From Nocardioides sp. L-11A (GTDB taxonomy: Bacteria > Actinomycetota > Actinomycetes > Propionibacteriales > Nocardioidaceae), in assembly GCA_029961745.1 (NCBI GenBank), contig CP124680.1:434001-498000 (forward strand): 64,000 nt of DNA. Direction: 5' to 3'. The position numbers and the translations under genes are program-made. Shown here one piece after another: positions 45,780 through 53,435 of this stretch. Below the pieces are notes generated by a model. The model had not been told where the DNA came from. It saw only the letters and a list, made by a program, of their open reading frames with translations, and searched no databases. Numbering within the stretch: position 1 is the first letter of the stretch; the number at the start of each line of letters is the position of its first letter.

Positions 45780-47156
45780 ATGATTCTCGGGAATCGCGGC
45801 CGGGTGGTCCTGGCCGCTGCGGCGCTGCTCGCGACGACGGCCTGCTCGGGCGGAGGCACGCCGCAGCGTCCGGCGGCGAGCGAGGAGCCGACAGCCACGG
45901 CCTCCGCTCCGGCGGAGCCGGCCGCCGCGCCGACCTGGATCGGCACCGGTGGGCAGGAGATCCTGATCGGACAGCGGCGCTACGTCAGTCCCTGCCAGGT
46001 GCTGACGCCCCGCGACGCGTCGGTGGCGCTCGGCGGGCTCGCACCGCGCAGCTACGTCGTGGAGGAGATGCTGGACTCCTCGCGGCCCGCGCGGGAGCGC
46101 CCCTACTCCACCCGGTGCGCCTACCAGCTGAGGGAGCCCGTGCGGGGGCTGGACGAGATCGGCATCGCGGCGGAGCAGTCGGGCGAACAGCCGGAGGAGC
46201 CCGACGACGTCCTGGCCCGCCAGCTGCTCGACCGCGACCAGCTGGTGGCGATGGTGACCCGCCTGGAGCAGGTCGTCACCGCCGATCCCGCCCGCGCGCT
46301 GGTCGCCCGGATGCGCGCGAGCGTCGACCTGCTGCCGGTCGACCGCGGCATCCGACTGAGCGCGGAGCAGGTCGACTCGCTGGTGCTGCCGATCGGCTCG
46401 CCCGTCTACGGCGTGCTGCTGCCGCGGAGCGGGACGGCGTGGACGCTCGAGGTGCAGCGGGTGCTCGAATACGGCTTCGACGACCTCCCGGACGACCAGC
46501 TCCGCTCCCTGACCGACATCCTCGCGCCGGCCGTCGACCGGGTCACCGCCCGCCTCGAGGACCCGCAGCTGTCGCAGGAGCCGCTGCCGACGTACCTCAC
46601 CGACGTCACGCGCCGCGGCTCGACCGCGGTCCTCGAGCCGTGCGCCGTCCTCACCGACGAGGTGTTCGAGCAGATCCTCCACGGCCGTGCGAACTCGACC
46701 GTCGAGCGCACCTCGACCCGGATCGACATCGCGGGATCGCCGCGCGAGGCCGGCGGGGGTACGACCCTGCCCGCCAACGGATGCAAGCGCACCCATGACA
46801 CCGGTGGCACGTTCCAGGGCGCGGACACCTCGATCGACATCACGATCTCGTACGCCGCCGACCCGGCCGAGGCGCGGCGGATGCTGACCGCGAGCGGCTA
46901 TCTCCCCGTCGAACGACCGTCGAGCAAGCGCCGCACTCGCGCCGACTGGGCGATCGAGCACTTCGCCGTCGGCACCCTGACGTACCTGTTCCGGGTCGGC
47001 CCCTATGTCGTCCAGGTCGACCTGCGCCGGCTCGACCGTGGGGGCGACATCGAGAGCATCCAGGGCACCCGGAGCGATCACCTGCGGGCCATCGACGTCC
47101 TCGCGGACGCGCTGCGCGCGGCGATCGACCGGTCCACCGGCCTGCTGCAGGACTGA
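45780..47156 (+). CDS. Putative lipoprotein with two related cysteine-containing modules
   Basis: A 458-aa exported protein; lipobox TTAC at residues ~19-22 after VVLAAAALLA, then an Ala/Pro/Glu spacer. Two modules each open with a similar word: SPCQVLTPRDASVALGG (~residue 70) and EPCAVLTDEVFEQILHG (~285), each with a second cysteine (TRCAYQL, NGCKRTH), suggesting internal duplication of a DUF3558-like unit. TATCGT ends 7 nt before the ATG. Function unknown. Confidence 0.75.
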   Translation: MILGNRGRVVLAAAALLATTACSGGGTPQRPAASEEPTATASAPAEPAAAPTWIGTGGQEILIGQRRYVSPCQVLTPRDASVALGGLAPRSYVVEEMLDSSRPARERPYSTRCAYQLREPVRGLDEIGIAAEQSGEQPEEPDDVLARQLLDRDQLVAMVTRLEQVVTADPARALVARMRASVDLLPVDRGIRLSAEQVDSLVLPIGSPVYGVLLPRSGTAWTLEVQRVLEYGFDDLPDDQLRSLTDILAPAVDRVTARLEDPQLSQEPLPTYLTDVTRRGSTAVLEPCAVLTDEVFEQILHGRANSTVERTSTRIDIAGSPREAGGGTTLPANGCKRTHDTGGTFQGADTSIDITISYAADPAEARRMLTASGYLPVERPSSKRRTRADWAIEHFAVGTLTYLFRVGPYVVQVDLRRLDRGGDIESIQGTRSDHLRAIDVLADALRAAIDRSTGLLQD

Positions 47157-47171
47157 CCCGGGCAGTCCCGA

Positions 47172-47618
47172 TCAGTCGTCGACCGGCTCCAACAGGAAGA
47201 CGGGGATCTGACGGTCGGTCTTGGTCTGGTACGACGCGTAGGTCGGCCAGGTCGCGACCGCGTGGTCCCACCACTGCCGGCGCTCCTCGCCCTCGGCGAC
47301 GCGCACCGAGTACGACCGCGGCTCCGGCCCGTCCTGGAGGTCGACGACCGGGTGCGCGACGAAGTTGGCGTACCAGCTGGGGTTCTCGGGGGCGCCGCCC
47401 TTGGACGCGATCGCGGCGTACACGCCGTCCTTCTCGACCCGCATGACGGGGTTCTTGCGGAGCTTGCCGGACTTCGCGCCGATCGACGTGATCACGACGA
47501 TCGGGTCCTTGCCGCCCTGCAGCGTGTTGGCCTCGCGACCGCCGGAGGCCTCGTACGCCGCGACCTGGTCGCGGACCCACTTCTGGCTGCTGGGCTCGTA
47601 CTCACCGTGAAGGGTCAT
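47172..47618 (-). CDS. Deazaflavin (F420)-dependent nitroreductase-family protein
   Basis: A 148-aa split-barrel protein of the DUF385/Ddn family. Typical segments: VVITSIGAKSGKLRKNPVMRVEKDG (cofactor-binding loop), NPSWYANFVAHPVVDLQDG and the C-terminal QTKTDRQIPVFLLEP. It likely uses F420H2, a cofactor made by actinobacteria, to reduce an unidentified substrate. GTGGAG precedes the ATG at 47618. Confidence 0.9.
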   Translation of the reverse strand: MTLHGEYEPSSQKWVRDQVAAYEASGGREANTLQGGKDPIVVITSIGAKSGKLRKNPVMRVEKDGVYAAIASKGGAPENPSWYANFVAHPVVDLQDGPEPRSYSVRVAEGEERRQWWDHAVATWPTYASYQTKTDRQIPVFLLEPVDD

Positions 47619-47645
47619 GTCTCCACAAGACCACGCCACCGGCCG

Positions 47646-47969
47646 CTATTCCAGCGCCGCGTCGATCGCGCGGTCGAGGGTCGCCTTGGTCCGGGCTCCC
47701 GCGAGCTGGAGCAGCGGCTGCCCGTCGCGGAACAGGATCATCGCCGGCAGGCCGAGCACCCGGTGCTCGGCGGCCCGCAGCGGCTGCTCGTCCTGGTTGA
47801 TCCGCACCACGCGCAGCGTCTCGCCGCGCTCCTCGTCGAGCCGCTCCAGCACCGGCGCGAGCTGGCGGCACGGGCCACACCACTGCGCCCACCACTCGAC
47901 GAGCACGGGTACGCCGGAGGTCAGCACCTCGGTCGCGAAGTCGGCGTCGGTGATCTCCTGCACGGTCAT
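47646..47969 (-). CDS. Thioredoxin
   Basis: A 107-aa thioredoxin with the active site WWAQWCGPCRQ (residues ~30-36) and the cis-Pro loop LGLPAMILF. Reduces protein disulfides, fed by thioredoxin reductase elsewhere. GGAGAG precedes the ATG, which overlaps the merR stop (ATGA), so it is co-expressed with that regulator. Confidence 0.93.
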   Translation of the reverse strand: MTVQEITDADFATEVLTSGVPVLVEWWAQWCGPCRQLAPVLERLDEERGETLRVVRINQDEQPLRAAEHRVLGLPAMILFRDGQPLLQLAGARTKATLDRAIDAALE

Positions 47970-48340
47970 GGTCTCTCCTGGTTCGTCGGGTAGCTCTCGG
48001 CCTCGTGCAGCAGGCCGGACAGCTCGCCGCGCAGCCGGCTCAGCTCCTCGATCCGCTGGTCGATCTCGGCGATCCGCAGCCGATAGGCGGCCAGCGACGA
48101 CGGGCACACGTCGGCGCGCTCGTTGCCCGCGCGGAGACACTCGACGAACGGCACCGTCTCGTCGGCGGTCAGACCGAGGGAGAGCAAGGCGCGGATCTCG
48201 CGCACGACGAGCACGTCGGCGGCGTCGTACTCGCGATAGCCGTTGGTCGCCCTGGCGGGGGTGAGCAGGCCGCGCGACTCGTAGTAGCGCACCGCCTTCA
48301 CGCTCACGCCGGCGCGGTCGGCGAGGTCCTTGATGAGCAC
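47966..48340 (-). CDS. MerR family regulator
   Basis: A 124-aa regulator with the MerR winged helix (IKDLADRAGVSVKAVRYYESRGLL) and a coiled dimerisation helix. Two cysteines (ECLRAGN and DVCPSS) could sense thiols, metals or redox state, fitting its coupling to thioredoxin. GTG start. It probably activates its own operon from the operator at 48353-48376. Confidence 0.9.
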   Translation of the reverse strand: MLIKDLADRAGVSVKAVRYYESRGLLTPARATNGYREYDAADVLVVREIRALLSLGLTADETVPFVECLRAGNERADVCPSSLAAYRLRIAEIDQRIEELSRLRGELSGLLHEAESYPTNQERP

Positions 48341-48352
48341 GCACCGACCGTA

Positions 48353-48376
48353 GACCTTGCCCCGGGGGTCAAGGTC
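48353..48376 (-). promoter_or_regulatory. MerR-type promoter/operator of the merR-thioredoxin operon
   Basis: Perfect 7-base arms GACCTTG / CAAGGTC with a 10-base spacer. On the minus strand TTGACC and CTACGG lie about 19 bases apart around it: the elongated spacer that MerR activators correct by twisting DNA. It ends 13 bases upstream of the merR GTG. Confidence 0.65.
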
Positions 48377-48411
48377 AAGCCGGGGAGCGGGGAGGCGTTA
48401 GCGTTCGGCCC

Positions 48412-49356
48412 ATGAGTGCGATCGAGGGCGTGAGCGAGACGTTCGACGCGAGCCAGTGGGACGTCGTGCCCGGGTTCGAGGACCTGACCGACCTGACCTA
48501 CCACCGCGCGAAGGCGCACGGCACGGTCCGGATCGCCTTCGACCGCCCGGACGTGCTCAACGCCTTCCGCCCCCACACGGTCGACGAGCTGCTGCGCACC
48601 CTGGAGCACGCCCGGACCTCGGGCGACGTCGGCTGCGTGCTGCTGACCGGCAACGGGCCGAGCCCGAAGAACGGCAAGTGGTCCTTCTGCAGCGGTGGCG
48701 ACCAGCGGATCCGCGGCAAGGCCGGCTACCAGTACGAGGACGTGTCGGCCGGCGCCGCCGACACCGGTGCTGAGGAGCCCAGCCCCATCGACAAGGCCAA
48801 GCTCGCCCGCCTCCACATCCTCGAGTGCCAGCGACTGATCCGCTTCATGCCGAAGGTCGTCATCTGCGTCGTCCCCGGCTGGGCGGCGGGCGGCGGCCAC
48901 AGCCTCTTCGTCGTCTGCGACCTCGCCCTCGCCTCCACCGAGCACGCCCGCTTCAAGCAGACCGACGCCGACGTGGGCTCCTTCGACGGCGGCTACGGCT
49001 CGGCGTACCTCGCCCGCCAGGTGGGCCAGAAGTTCGCCCGCGAGATCTTCTTCCTCGGCCAGGAGTACTCCGCCGAGGACGCCGTCCGGATGGGCGCCGC
49101 CAACCGCGCCGTCCCCCACGCCGAGCTCGAGGTCACCGCGCTGGAGTGGGGCCGGCTGATCAACGGCAAGAGCCCCACCGCCCAGCGGATGCTCAAGTAC
49201 TCCTTCAACCTGCTCGACGACGGTCTCGTCGGCCAGCAGATGTTCGCCGGCGAGACCACCCGGCTCGCCTACATGACCGAGGAGGCGCAGGAGGGCCGGG
49301 ACCAGTTCCTGGAGAAGCGGGAGCCGGACTGGTCGCCGTACCCTTGGTACTACTGA
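48412..49356 (+). CDS. menB: 1,4-dihydroxy-2-naphthoyl-CoA synthase (MenB)
   Basis: Closes the naphthoquinone ring of menaquinone from o-succinylbenzoyl-CoA. 314 aa, the same length as mycobacterial MenB. Crotonase fold with the MenB-specific segment CSGGDQRIRGKAGYQYE, the oxyanion glycines in WAAGGGHSLFV, and TDADVGSFDGGYGSAYLARQ with the catalytic Asp/Ser region. The C-terminus DWSPYPWYY is encoded inside an att-like core (49342-49357) that recurs downstream. TAGCGT ends 7 nt before the ATG. Confidence 0.95.
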   Translation: MSAIEGVSETFDASQWDVVPGFEDLTDLTYHRAKAHGTVRIAFDRPDVLNAFRPHTVDELLRTLEHARTSGDVGCVLLTGNGPSPKNGKWSFCSGGDQRIRGKAGYQYEDVSAGAADTGAEEPSPIDKAKLARLHILECQRLIRFMPKVVICVVPGWAAGGGHSLFVVCDLALASTEHARFKQTDADVGSFDGGYGSAYLARQVGQKFAREIFFLGQEYSAEDAVRMGAANRAVPHAELEVTALEWGRLINGKSPTAQRMLKYSFNLLDDGLVGQQMFAGETTRLAYMTEEAQEGRDQFLEKREPDWSPYPWYY

Positions 49357-49380
49357 TCCGGCGCGTTTGCGCAGGTCAGA
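49342..49380. repeat. att-like site 1, at the menB 3' end
   Basis: The core CCTTGGTACTACTGAT (49342-49357) encodes the last MenB residues and stop. It is followed by a conserved tail ending GCGCAGGTCAGA. The same core occurs at 52952-52967 and 55320-55335 with the one variable base C/T. This copy retains the functional menB end, so it is the left junction of the insertions. Confidence 0.75.
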
Positions 49381-49399
49381 CGCCTGTTGGCGCCTCGTG

Positions 49400-49438
49400 C
49401 GTGGCAGATGCGTGGCAAGAATCGCGATCGACGTGGCA
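49400..49438. repeat. Three CGTGGCA repeats inside the left end of element 1
   Basis: CGTGGCA at 49400-49406, 49411-49417 and 49432-49438. The same heptamer appears twice just inside the right ends of both elements (52825, 52836; 55193, 55204). Spacing and end placement fit arm-type integrase binding sites; this is inferred. Confidence 0.5.
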
Positions 49439-49491
49439 CGGAACTGGCCTGAACTGGGTCGTGCGCCTGATTCGAGTGCGAGCATGTCTCC

Positions 49492-49923
49492 GTGGATCGG
49501 GACGACTTCCAACGAGAGTTCGAGCGTTGCGTCAGCGCGGCGTTGGCAATCGCGGACAGCTCGCCGGATGTGCGTGACGAGGAGCGCGAGCTGATCAAGC
49601 TCGTGGAACTCATCCGCCGCGAACCGGACCACGCTGATCAGGCTGAGATGGCTCTGGTTGCGATGGTGCCTCGGCTGTGTACGACGCCTCCGCCGGCCGG
49701 CCTCGTCGATCTGCTGGGGTACTGCGTCCACGCCCTCGGACTTCCGAAGGTCGTCAGCGCTGCCATCGCGGCGCGTGACGCTGCGCGCGCCGCCCTCGAA
49801 GTGGGAGCGTCCCGGCGACCGTGGGAACACGCTCGGCGATGCGAGGTCGTCTTCGCCGCGGCTGAGGCTGACTGGGATGAGCGCGATATGTACGCGTCGT
49901 TCGCGCAGCCAAGCGCCGAATGA
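49492..49923 (+). CDS. Hypothetical helical protein in element 1
   Basis: A 143-aa acidic, Ala-rich, mostly helical protein (FERCVSAALAIADSSPDVRD, LVDLLGYCVHALGLP) with three or four cysteines and no recognised family. GTG start at 49492 without a clear ribosome site. Coding is supported by length and residue bias; the start is uncertain. First gene inside the att-bounded segment. Confidence 0.55.
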   Translation: MDRDDFQREFERCVSAALAIADSSPDVRDEERELIKLVELIRREPDHADQAEMALVAMVPRLCTTPPPAGLVDLLGYCVHALGLPKVVSAAIAARDAARAALEVGASRRPWEHARRCEVVFAAAEADWDERDMYASFAQPSAE

Positions 49924-49959
49924 GGCGCGTCCTCGATCGGAGTGGTGAAGGATGGCGGC

Positions 49960-50297
49960 GTGAGCTGGGACATCTCGATCATGGACCTGCCGGACGATGT
50001 CGCGTCGGTCGCGGACATCCCGGATGACTTCGAGCCTCAGCCTCTTGGCAGCCGAGCTGACCTGATCACGGCGGTATCACGGCGATTCGCGAGGCGGCGC
50101 CAAGTGCCGACTTCTCCGACCCGTCCTGGGGAGAGCTGGCGACCCCGGACTTCGTCATCGAGTTCAACGTGGGAAGCGACGAAGTCGTGGACTCGGTGAT
50201 GCGGCACGTTCGAGGTGGAGGTCCCGTCGTGGACCTCATCGACGCGCTCCTGACCTCGAAGGATGATGTCGCTGCCGTTGCCGACGACGATGCGTAG
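49960..50297 (+). pseudogene. Frameshifted gene in element 1
   Basis: An open frame from GTG 49960 reads SWDISIMDLPDDVASVADIP and continues to about 50075; the coherent protein then resumes in another frame as ITAIREAAPSADFSDPSWGE and DSVMRHVRGGGPVVDLIDAL, to TAG at 50295-50297. Total length is not a multiple of three, so one base was lost (or two gained) near 50065-50080. The combined product resembles a widespread small protein of unknown function that starts SWDI and has an FSDPSWG block. The stop codon overlaps the -10 of the next gene. Confidence 0.7.
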
Positions 50298-50306
50298 GCT
50301 GAACGC

Positions 50307-50672
50307 ATGACCCTGCAGGTCGGCGGGAGCCGTCCGGATAGAGGCAGCACGCTGCACATCTCGGCGAAGGTCTTCGCGGGAGAGGTCGCAGAGGGCTGGG
50401 CGCTGCTCGAAGAGAGCGCGGTCAGCGGGGTCTCCGGTTGGAGTGTCTACGGGCCGGGTGACTTCTCTGAAAGCAGGCTGCCGGTCCTCGAAGGCGATGA
50501 CCATTTCCGGGAGGTCAGCTTCGAGGCTGCCGCCGGCGTGCTGCCGGGGGTGCTTGATCTGCTCGATTGGGGCAACGGTGAGTTCCCGCTACTGATGCAG
50601 GCGTGGGTCTACAAGGGCGCCCGCAAATGGATGCCATGGGAAGACTCCACCAAGTACGGCACTGATCGCTGA
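50307..50672 (+). CDS. Hypothetical protein in element 1
   Basis: A 121-aa protein with tryptophan-rich ends (WALLEES, WMPWEDS) and no recognised family. TAGGCT at 50295-50300 ends 6 nt before the ATG, a strong promoter sign for a leaderless message. It sits directly before the AbiE pair and may be a small partner or immunity-type protein; unsupported beyond position. Confidence 0.6.
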   Translation: MTLQVGGSRPDRGSTLHISAKVFAGEVAEGWALLEESAVSGVSGWSVYGPGDFSESRLPVLEGDDHFREVSFEAAAGVLPGVLDLLDWGNGEFPLLMQAWVYKGARKWMPWEDSTKYGTDR

Positions 50673-50674
50673 CT

Positions 50675-50708
50675 GTCACAACAATACCGTTTTCGGTATA
50701 GTTGTGAC
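50675..50708 (+). promoter_or_regulatory. AbiE promoter inside a large palindrome
   Basis: Inverted repeat: GTCACAACAATACCG (50675-50689), TTTT, CGGTATAGTTGTGAC (50694-50708), one mismatch, ending at the abiEi ATG. The right arm contains the -10 TATAGT (50697-50702) and the left arm covers the -35 position, so a bound dimer blocks transcription. Fits the known negative autoregulation by AbiEi. Confidence 0.75.
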
Positions 50709-51251
50709 ATGGCCGCCGATCTGAGATACCGAGACATCGTGCGCGAGATCGCGTTCGGCAACTTCGGCTACATCACGACCAAGGAAGCGGCCGAGGCAGG
50801 GGTGCCGGCCGTGGAGCTGCCGAAGCTGGCGGCGCGCGGCGGCCTGGAGAACATCGCCTACGGGATCTATCGAGTGCCCGAGGCTCCGGCGAGCGCATTC
50901 GATCAGTTCGCTGAGGCGTTGCTCCGAGCGGGTGAGGGATCGTTCATCTATGGGGAGTCCGTCCTTGCGATCTTCGGCCTGGCGGACGTCAACCCGCGCC
51001 GCATCAAGGTCGGTGTCCAACGGCGGACCCGACCCAAACTTCCGACGTACATCGAGCTGGTGCCGGTGAAGGGCGAGGTCGAGACCACGTTCTACGAGGG
51101 GCTGCGATGCCAAAGGGTGGCGGACGCGATCCTTGCCTGCCGCGGCCGGATCGAACCCACTCGCCTGAGGGAGGCTGCCCGGGAGGCGCGCAAAGAAGGA
51201 TTGGTGACTCGGGTTGAGTGGCCACGGATCCGGAAGGAGCTTCGGGCGTGA
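50709..51251 (+). CDS. abiEi: AbiEi-type antitoxin (type IV TA / abortive infection)
   Basis: A 180-aa antitoxin. N-terminal winged helix (FGYITTKEAAEAGVPAVELPKLAARGGLENIAYGIYRVP) binds the operator; the C-terminal part (GEVETTFYEGLRCQRVADAILAC, LREAAREARKEGL) is the antitoxin fold that counters AbiEii. ATG at 50709 directly follows the palindrome, with a leaderless-type -10. GTGA overlap with abiEii. Confidence 0.92.
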   Translation: MAADLRYRDIVREIAFGNFGYITTKEAAEAGVPAVELPKLAARGGLENIAYGIYRVPEAPASAFDQFAEALLRAGEGSFIYGESVLAIFGLADVNPRRIKVGVQRRTRPKLPTYIELVPVKGEVETTFYEGLRCQRVADAILACRGRIEPTRLREAAREARKEGLVTRVEWPRIRKELRA

Positions 51252-52075
51252 GCTACAGCGCAGCCCCGACCAACGTGCGCTCTCTCGAGCAGCGCATCCG
51301 GAACCTCGAAGGCAGCGAACAACTCGCTCTGCGGCGGCGGGTCGGGATGGCGCTGGTCGTCGTGGGCCAGATGCTGCCCGAGGGTGCGATCAAGGGCGGC
51401 AGCGCAATGGCATTGCGTTACGGGCGCGGGACTCGGTTCACCCAGGACCTCGACGCGGCGCGCGTCCAGCCGCTCGCACGGTTCCGCAACGACTTCGAGG
51501 ATGCGCTGGCGACCGGCTGGGCGGGGTTCACCGGCCGGCTCATCGAGAGGTCGGCGCCGCGTCCGAGCGGAGTGCCGACGGCCTACGTCATGCAGCCGTT
51601 CGAGGTGAAGCTCGATTTCCGCGGCCGCTCGTGGTGCACCGTGAAGTTCGAGCTGGGCCACAACGAGATCGGCGATGCCGACGAGCCGGAGTACCAGCTC
51701 GCCGACGATCTGGCGCAGATGTTCAGTGAGGTCGGGCTGGGGGCGCCGAAGCTGGTGCGGGTCATGAGGGCCGACCACCAGATCGCCCAGAAGCTCCACG
51801 CTCTCTCGGCGCCGGGAAGCGACCGGGTGCGTGACCTCGTCGATCTCCAGCTGCTGGAGAACCGTGAGGATCTCAACTTGAGCCAGGTCCGGGCGACGTG
51901 CGAGCGGCTCTTCGACTACCGGCGACAGCAGGCTTGGCCGCCGCTCATCGAGTCCGGCGCTGGCTGGGCGACCTTCTACGCGGCGGCGATCGAGGACGTC
52001 GATGTCCTGGCCCACGTCGACGCGGCGGTGGTCTGGGTCAACGACTTCATCGGCAGGATCGCTACACGCCCGTAG
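51248..52075 (+). CDS. abiEii: AbiEii/AbiGii-type nucleotidyltransferase toxin
   Basis: A 275-aa toxin. The nucleotidyltransferase core is visible as IKGGSAMALRYG followed by TRFTQDLDAARV (GG...DLD, metal-binding aspartates), then a helical domain with DLVDLQLLENREDL. AbiEii enzymes halt growth, as a phage defence, by modifying RNA acceptors with nucleotides. GTG start coupled to abiEi; reading frame intact, so the pair looks functional. Confidence 0.92.
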   Translation: MSYSAAPTNVRSLEQRIRNLEGSEQLALRRRVGMALVVVGQMLPEGAIKGGSAMALRYGRGTRFTQDLDAARVQPLARFRNDFEDALATGWAGFTGRLIERSAPRPSGVPTAYVMQPFEVKLDFRGRSWCTVKFELGHNEIGDADEPEYQLADDLAQMFSEVGLGAPKLVRVMRADHQIAQKLHALSAPGSDRVRDLVDLQLLENREDLNLSQVRATCERLFDYRRQQAWPPLIESGAGWATFYAAAIEDVDVLAHVDAAVVWVNDFIGRIATRP

Positions 52076-52088
52076 CCGGTGCGTCTTC

Positions 52089-52832
52089 TCAGAGCCCTTG
52101 AGGATGCGACGACAGCCAGTCGGCATGGCGGTCCTTGAGCGCGTCGCGTTCGACGGGACTCGGGAGCAGCACGTCGGCTCCGTCGTCGTACGGGCAATAG
52201 AGCCACGCGAGATCGGACGCGCCGATGACGACGCGGCATTCGTCGTCCGCCACGGCGATCAGGAGCGCGTCGATCTCACCGTTCGACAGGCCCGACGCCG
52301 CCCAGAAGTAGTTTCGGCCGGCGTCAGGATCGTCGTCAGCCGGACTGCTGCGCCATGGCCACGCGCCCGGCAGTCGGCGCTTCGACCAGCCGGCGGCGAG
52401 ATCGCGCCATCCCCAGTCGGCGACGATGAGGTGCAACGTGTGGAAGTCATCCGATCCGTGAAGCTCGCGGAGGACGGTGCGATGACGTCGCAGGATCTCG
52501 TCGTACTCGGCGTCGCTCTCGGCATATCTCTTCGACTCGGGAAGGCCGTGGAAGCGGACCCATCGGTCGGGGTACTCGGCTCGCAGCACGTAGCCAAGTG
52601 GGTCGGCGGCCGGCCACGTGCGTTCCCAGAGACCAGTCAGTTCTGCCGCTCGGGCGCTGACCTCGCCCCGCTTGAAGGCGCCATTGTGTCCTCGCGCTCG
52701 GCGCCAGGCGCTCTTGAAGGCCCACCTCAGCTGGGACCACCTGAACGCGAACCACCCGAGCAGCGAATCGAGGACGGCGGGCACGGGCACGCTGAAGAGG
52801 GTACGGCCAACAGGCCACCCGATGCGTGGCAA
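52089..52832 (-). CDS. DUF3885-like protein in element 1
   Basis: A 247-aa protein. The region ADPLGYVLRAEYPDRWVRFHGLPESKRYAES, then LRELHGSDDFHTLHLIVADWGW and a C-terminal WLYCPYDDGADVLLPS, resembles the DUF3885 family seen near toxin/immunity loci; the match is from memory. A TTG start at 52832 reads into the CGTGGCA repeat, so a start further in is possible. Convergent with abiEii, 13 bases apart. Confidence 0.65.
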   Translation of the reverse strand: MPRIGWPVGRTLFSVPVPAVLDSLLGWFAFRWSQLRWAFKSAWRRARGHNGAFKRGEVSARAAELTGLWERTWPAADPLGYVLRAEYPDRWVRFHGLPESKRYAESDAEYDEILRRHRTVLRELHGSDDFHTLHLIVADWGWRDLAAGWSKRRLPGAWPWRSSPADDDPDAGRNYFWAASGLSNGEIDALLIAVADDECRVVIGASDLAWLYCPYDDGADVLLPSPVERDALKDRHADWLSSHPQGL

Positions 52833-52990
52833 AGACGTGGCAGCAGGATCGTCTGCTGCCGTCGGCGACCAACGCCGGCAGTCACGTTTGCGCAGGTCAG
52901 CCGCACAATGTCGTGAACCACCGTCAGCACCCGCTGAGCGTGCCGCGCTTCCCCTGGTACTACTGATTTGTCGCTCTTGTGCAGGCCAGA
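52823..52990. repeat. att-like site 2 with long flanking repeat
   Basis: About 145 bases (52823-52967) match 55192-55335 imperfectly: CGTGGCA twice, GTTTGCGCAGGTCAG, and the core CCCTGGTACTACTGAT preceded by CGTGCCGCGCTT. The tail to 52990 matches site 1. It separates element 1 from element 2. The bases from 52991 to 53110 hold nothing recognisable. Confidence 0.7.
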
Positions 52991-53110
52991 GACCTGTTCT
53001 TGGAGCCGTGGAGAACCAATGGTGATCAATGGTTGGGGGTTCAGGGTGGCGAGGTGAAGGTCAGTGGGAAATCGGTAGGGATGGGCGTCGAGCGTGGGGA
53101 GAATCCGCGC

Positions 53111-53435
53111 ATGGAGACGGTCACCCTCTGGCGCCAGAAGGGCCCCAAGGAGCTTGCGCTCGTTGAGGCCTCGGGCTGGCGCGAGTGGCCGCCGCGACTT
53201 CCGGACCAGCCGATCTTCTATCCGGTCCTTAACGAGGACTACGCCATCCGGATCGCCCGAGACTGGAACGTCAAGGCGAGCGGCGTCGGCTACGTGACGC
53301 GCAGACGCCGCTGCCCTTCGCTCAGCTGGCGAGGGGTTCGACGGGCTTCTGCCCCTCTCCGAGGCGGACGTCGACGAGATGGTCGACGACTTCGATCGTC
53401 TCCGGAAGCGGGGCGCTGAGCCCGATGAGTCCTGA
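53111..53435 (+). pseudogene. Frameshifted gene in element 2
   Basis: From ATG 53111 (GGGGAGA upstream) the protein reads TVTLWRQKGPKELALVEASG and PDQPIFYPVLNEDYAIRIA, then NVKASGVGYVTR. At about 53303 the sense frame shifts and continues DAAALRSAGEGFDGLLPLSE and DVDEMVDDFDRLRKRGAEPD to TGA at 53433. The first half resembles small proteins annotated as ADP-ribosylation/crystallin J1. Two bases appear lost. Confidence 0.65.

Larger units (their letters stand above)
49357..52967. mobile_element. Integrated element 1 at the menB 3' end (decayed)
   Basis: Segment between att-like sites 1 and 2. Cargo: a helical unknown protein, a frameshifted gene, a small unknown protein, the AbiEi/AbiEii pair and a DUF3885-like protein on the opposite strand. 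No integrase remains. CGTGGCA repeats near both ends resemble integrase arm sites. Confidence 0.65.

Noticed and set aside
49357..49491. tRNA fragment as att site
   Set aside because: No cloverleaf or T-loop sequence; the core is clearly the menB 3' end.
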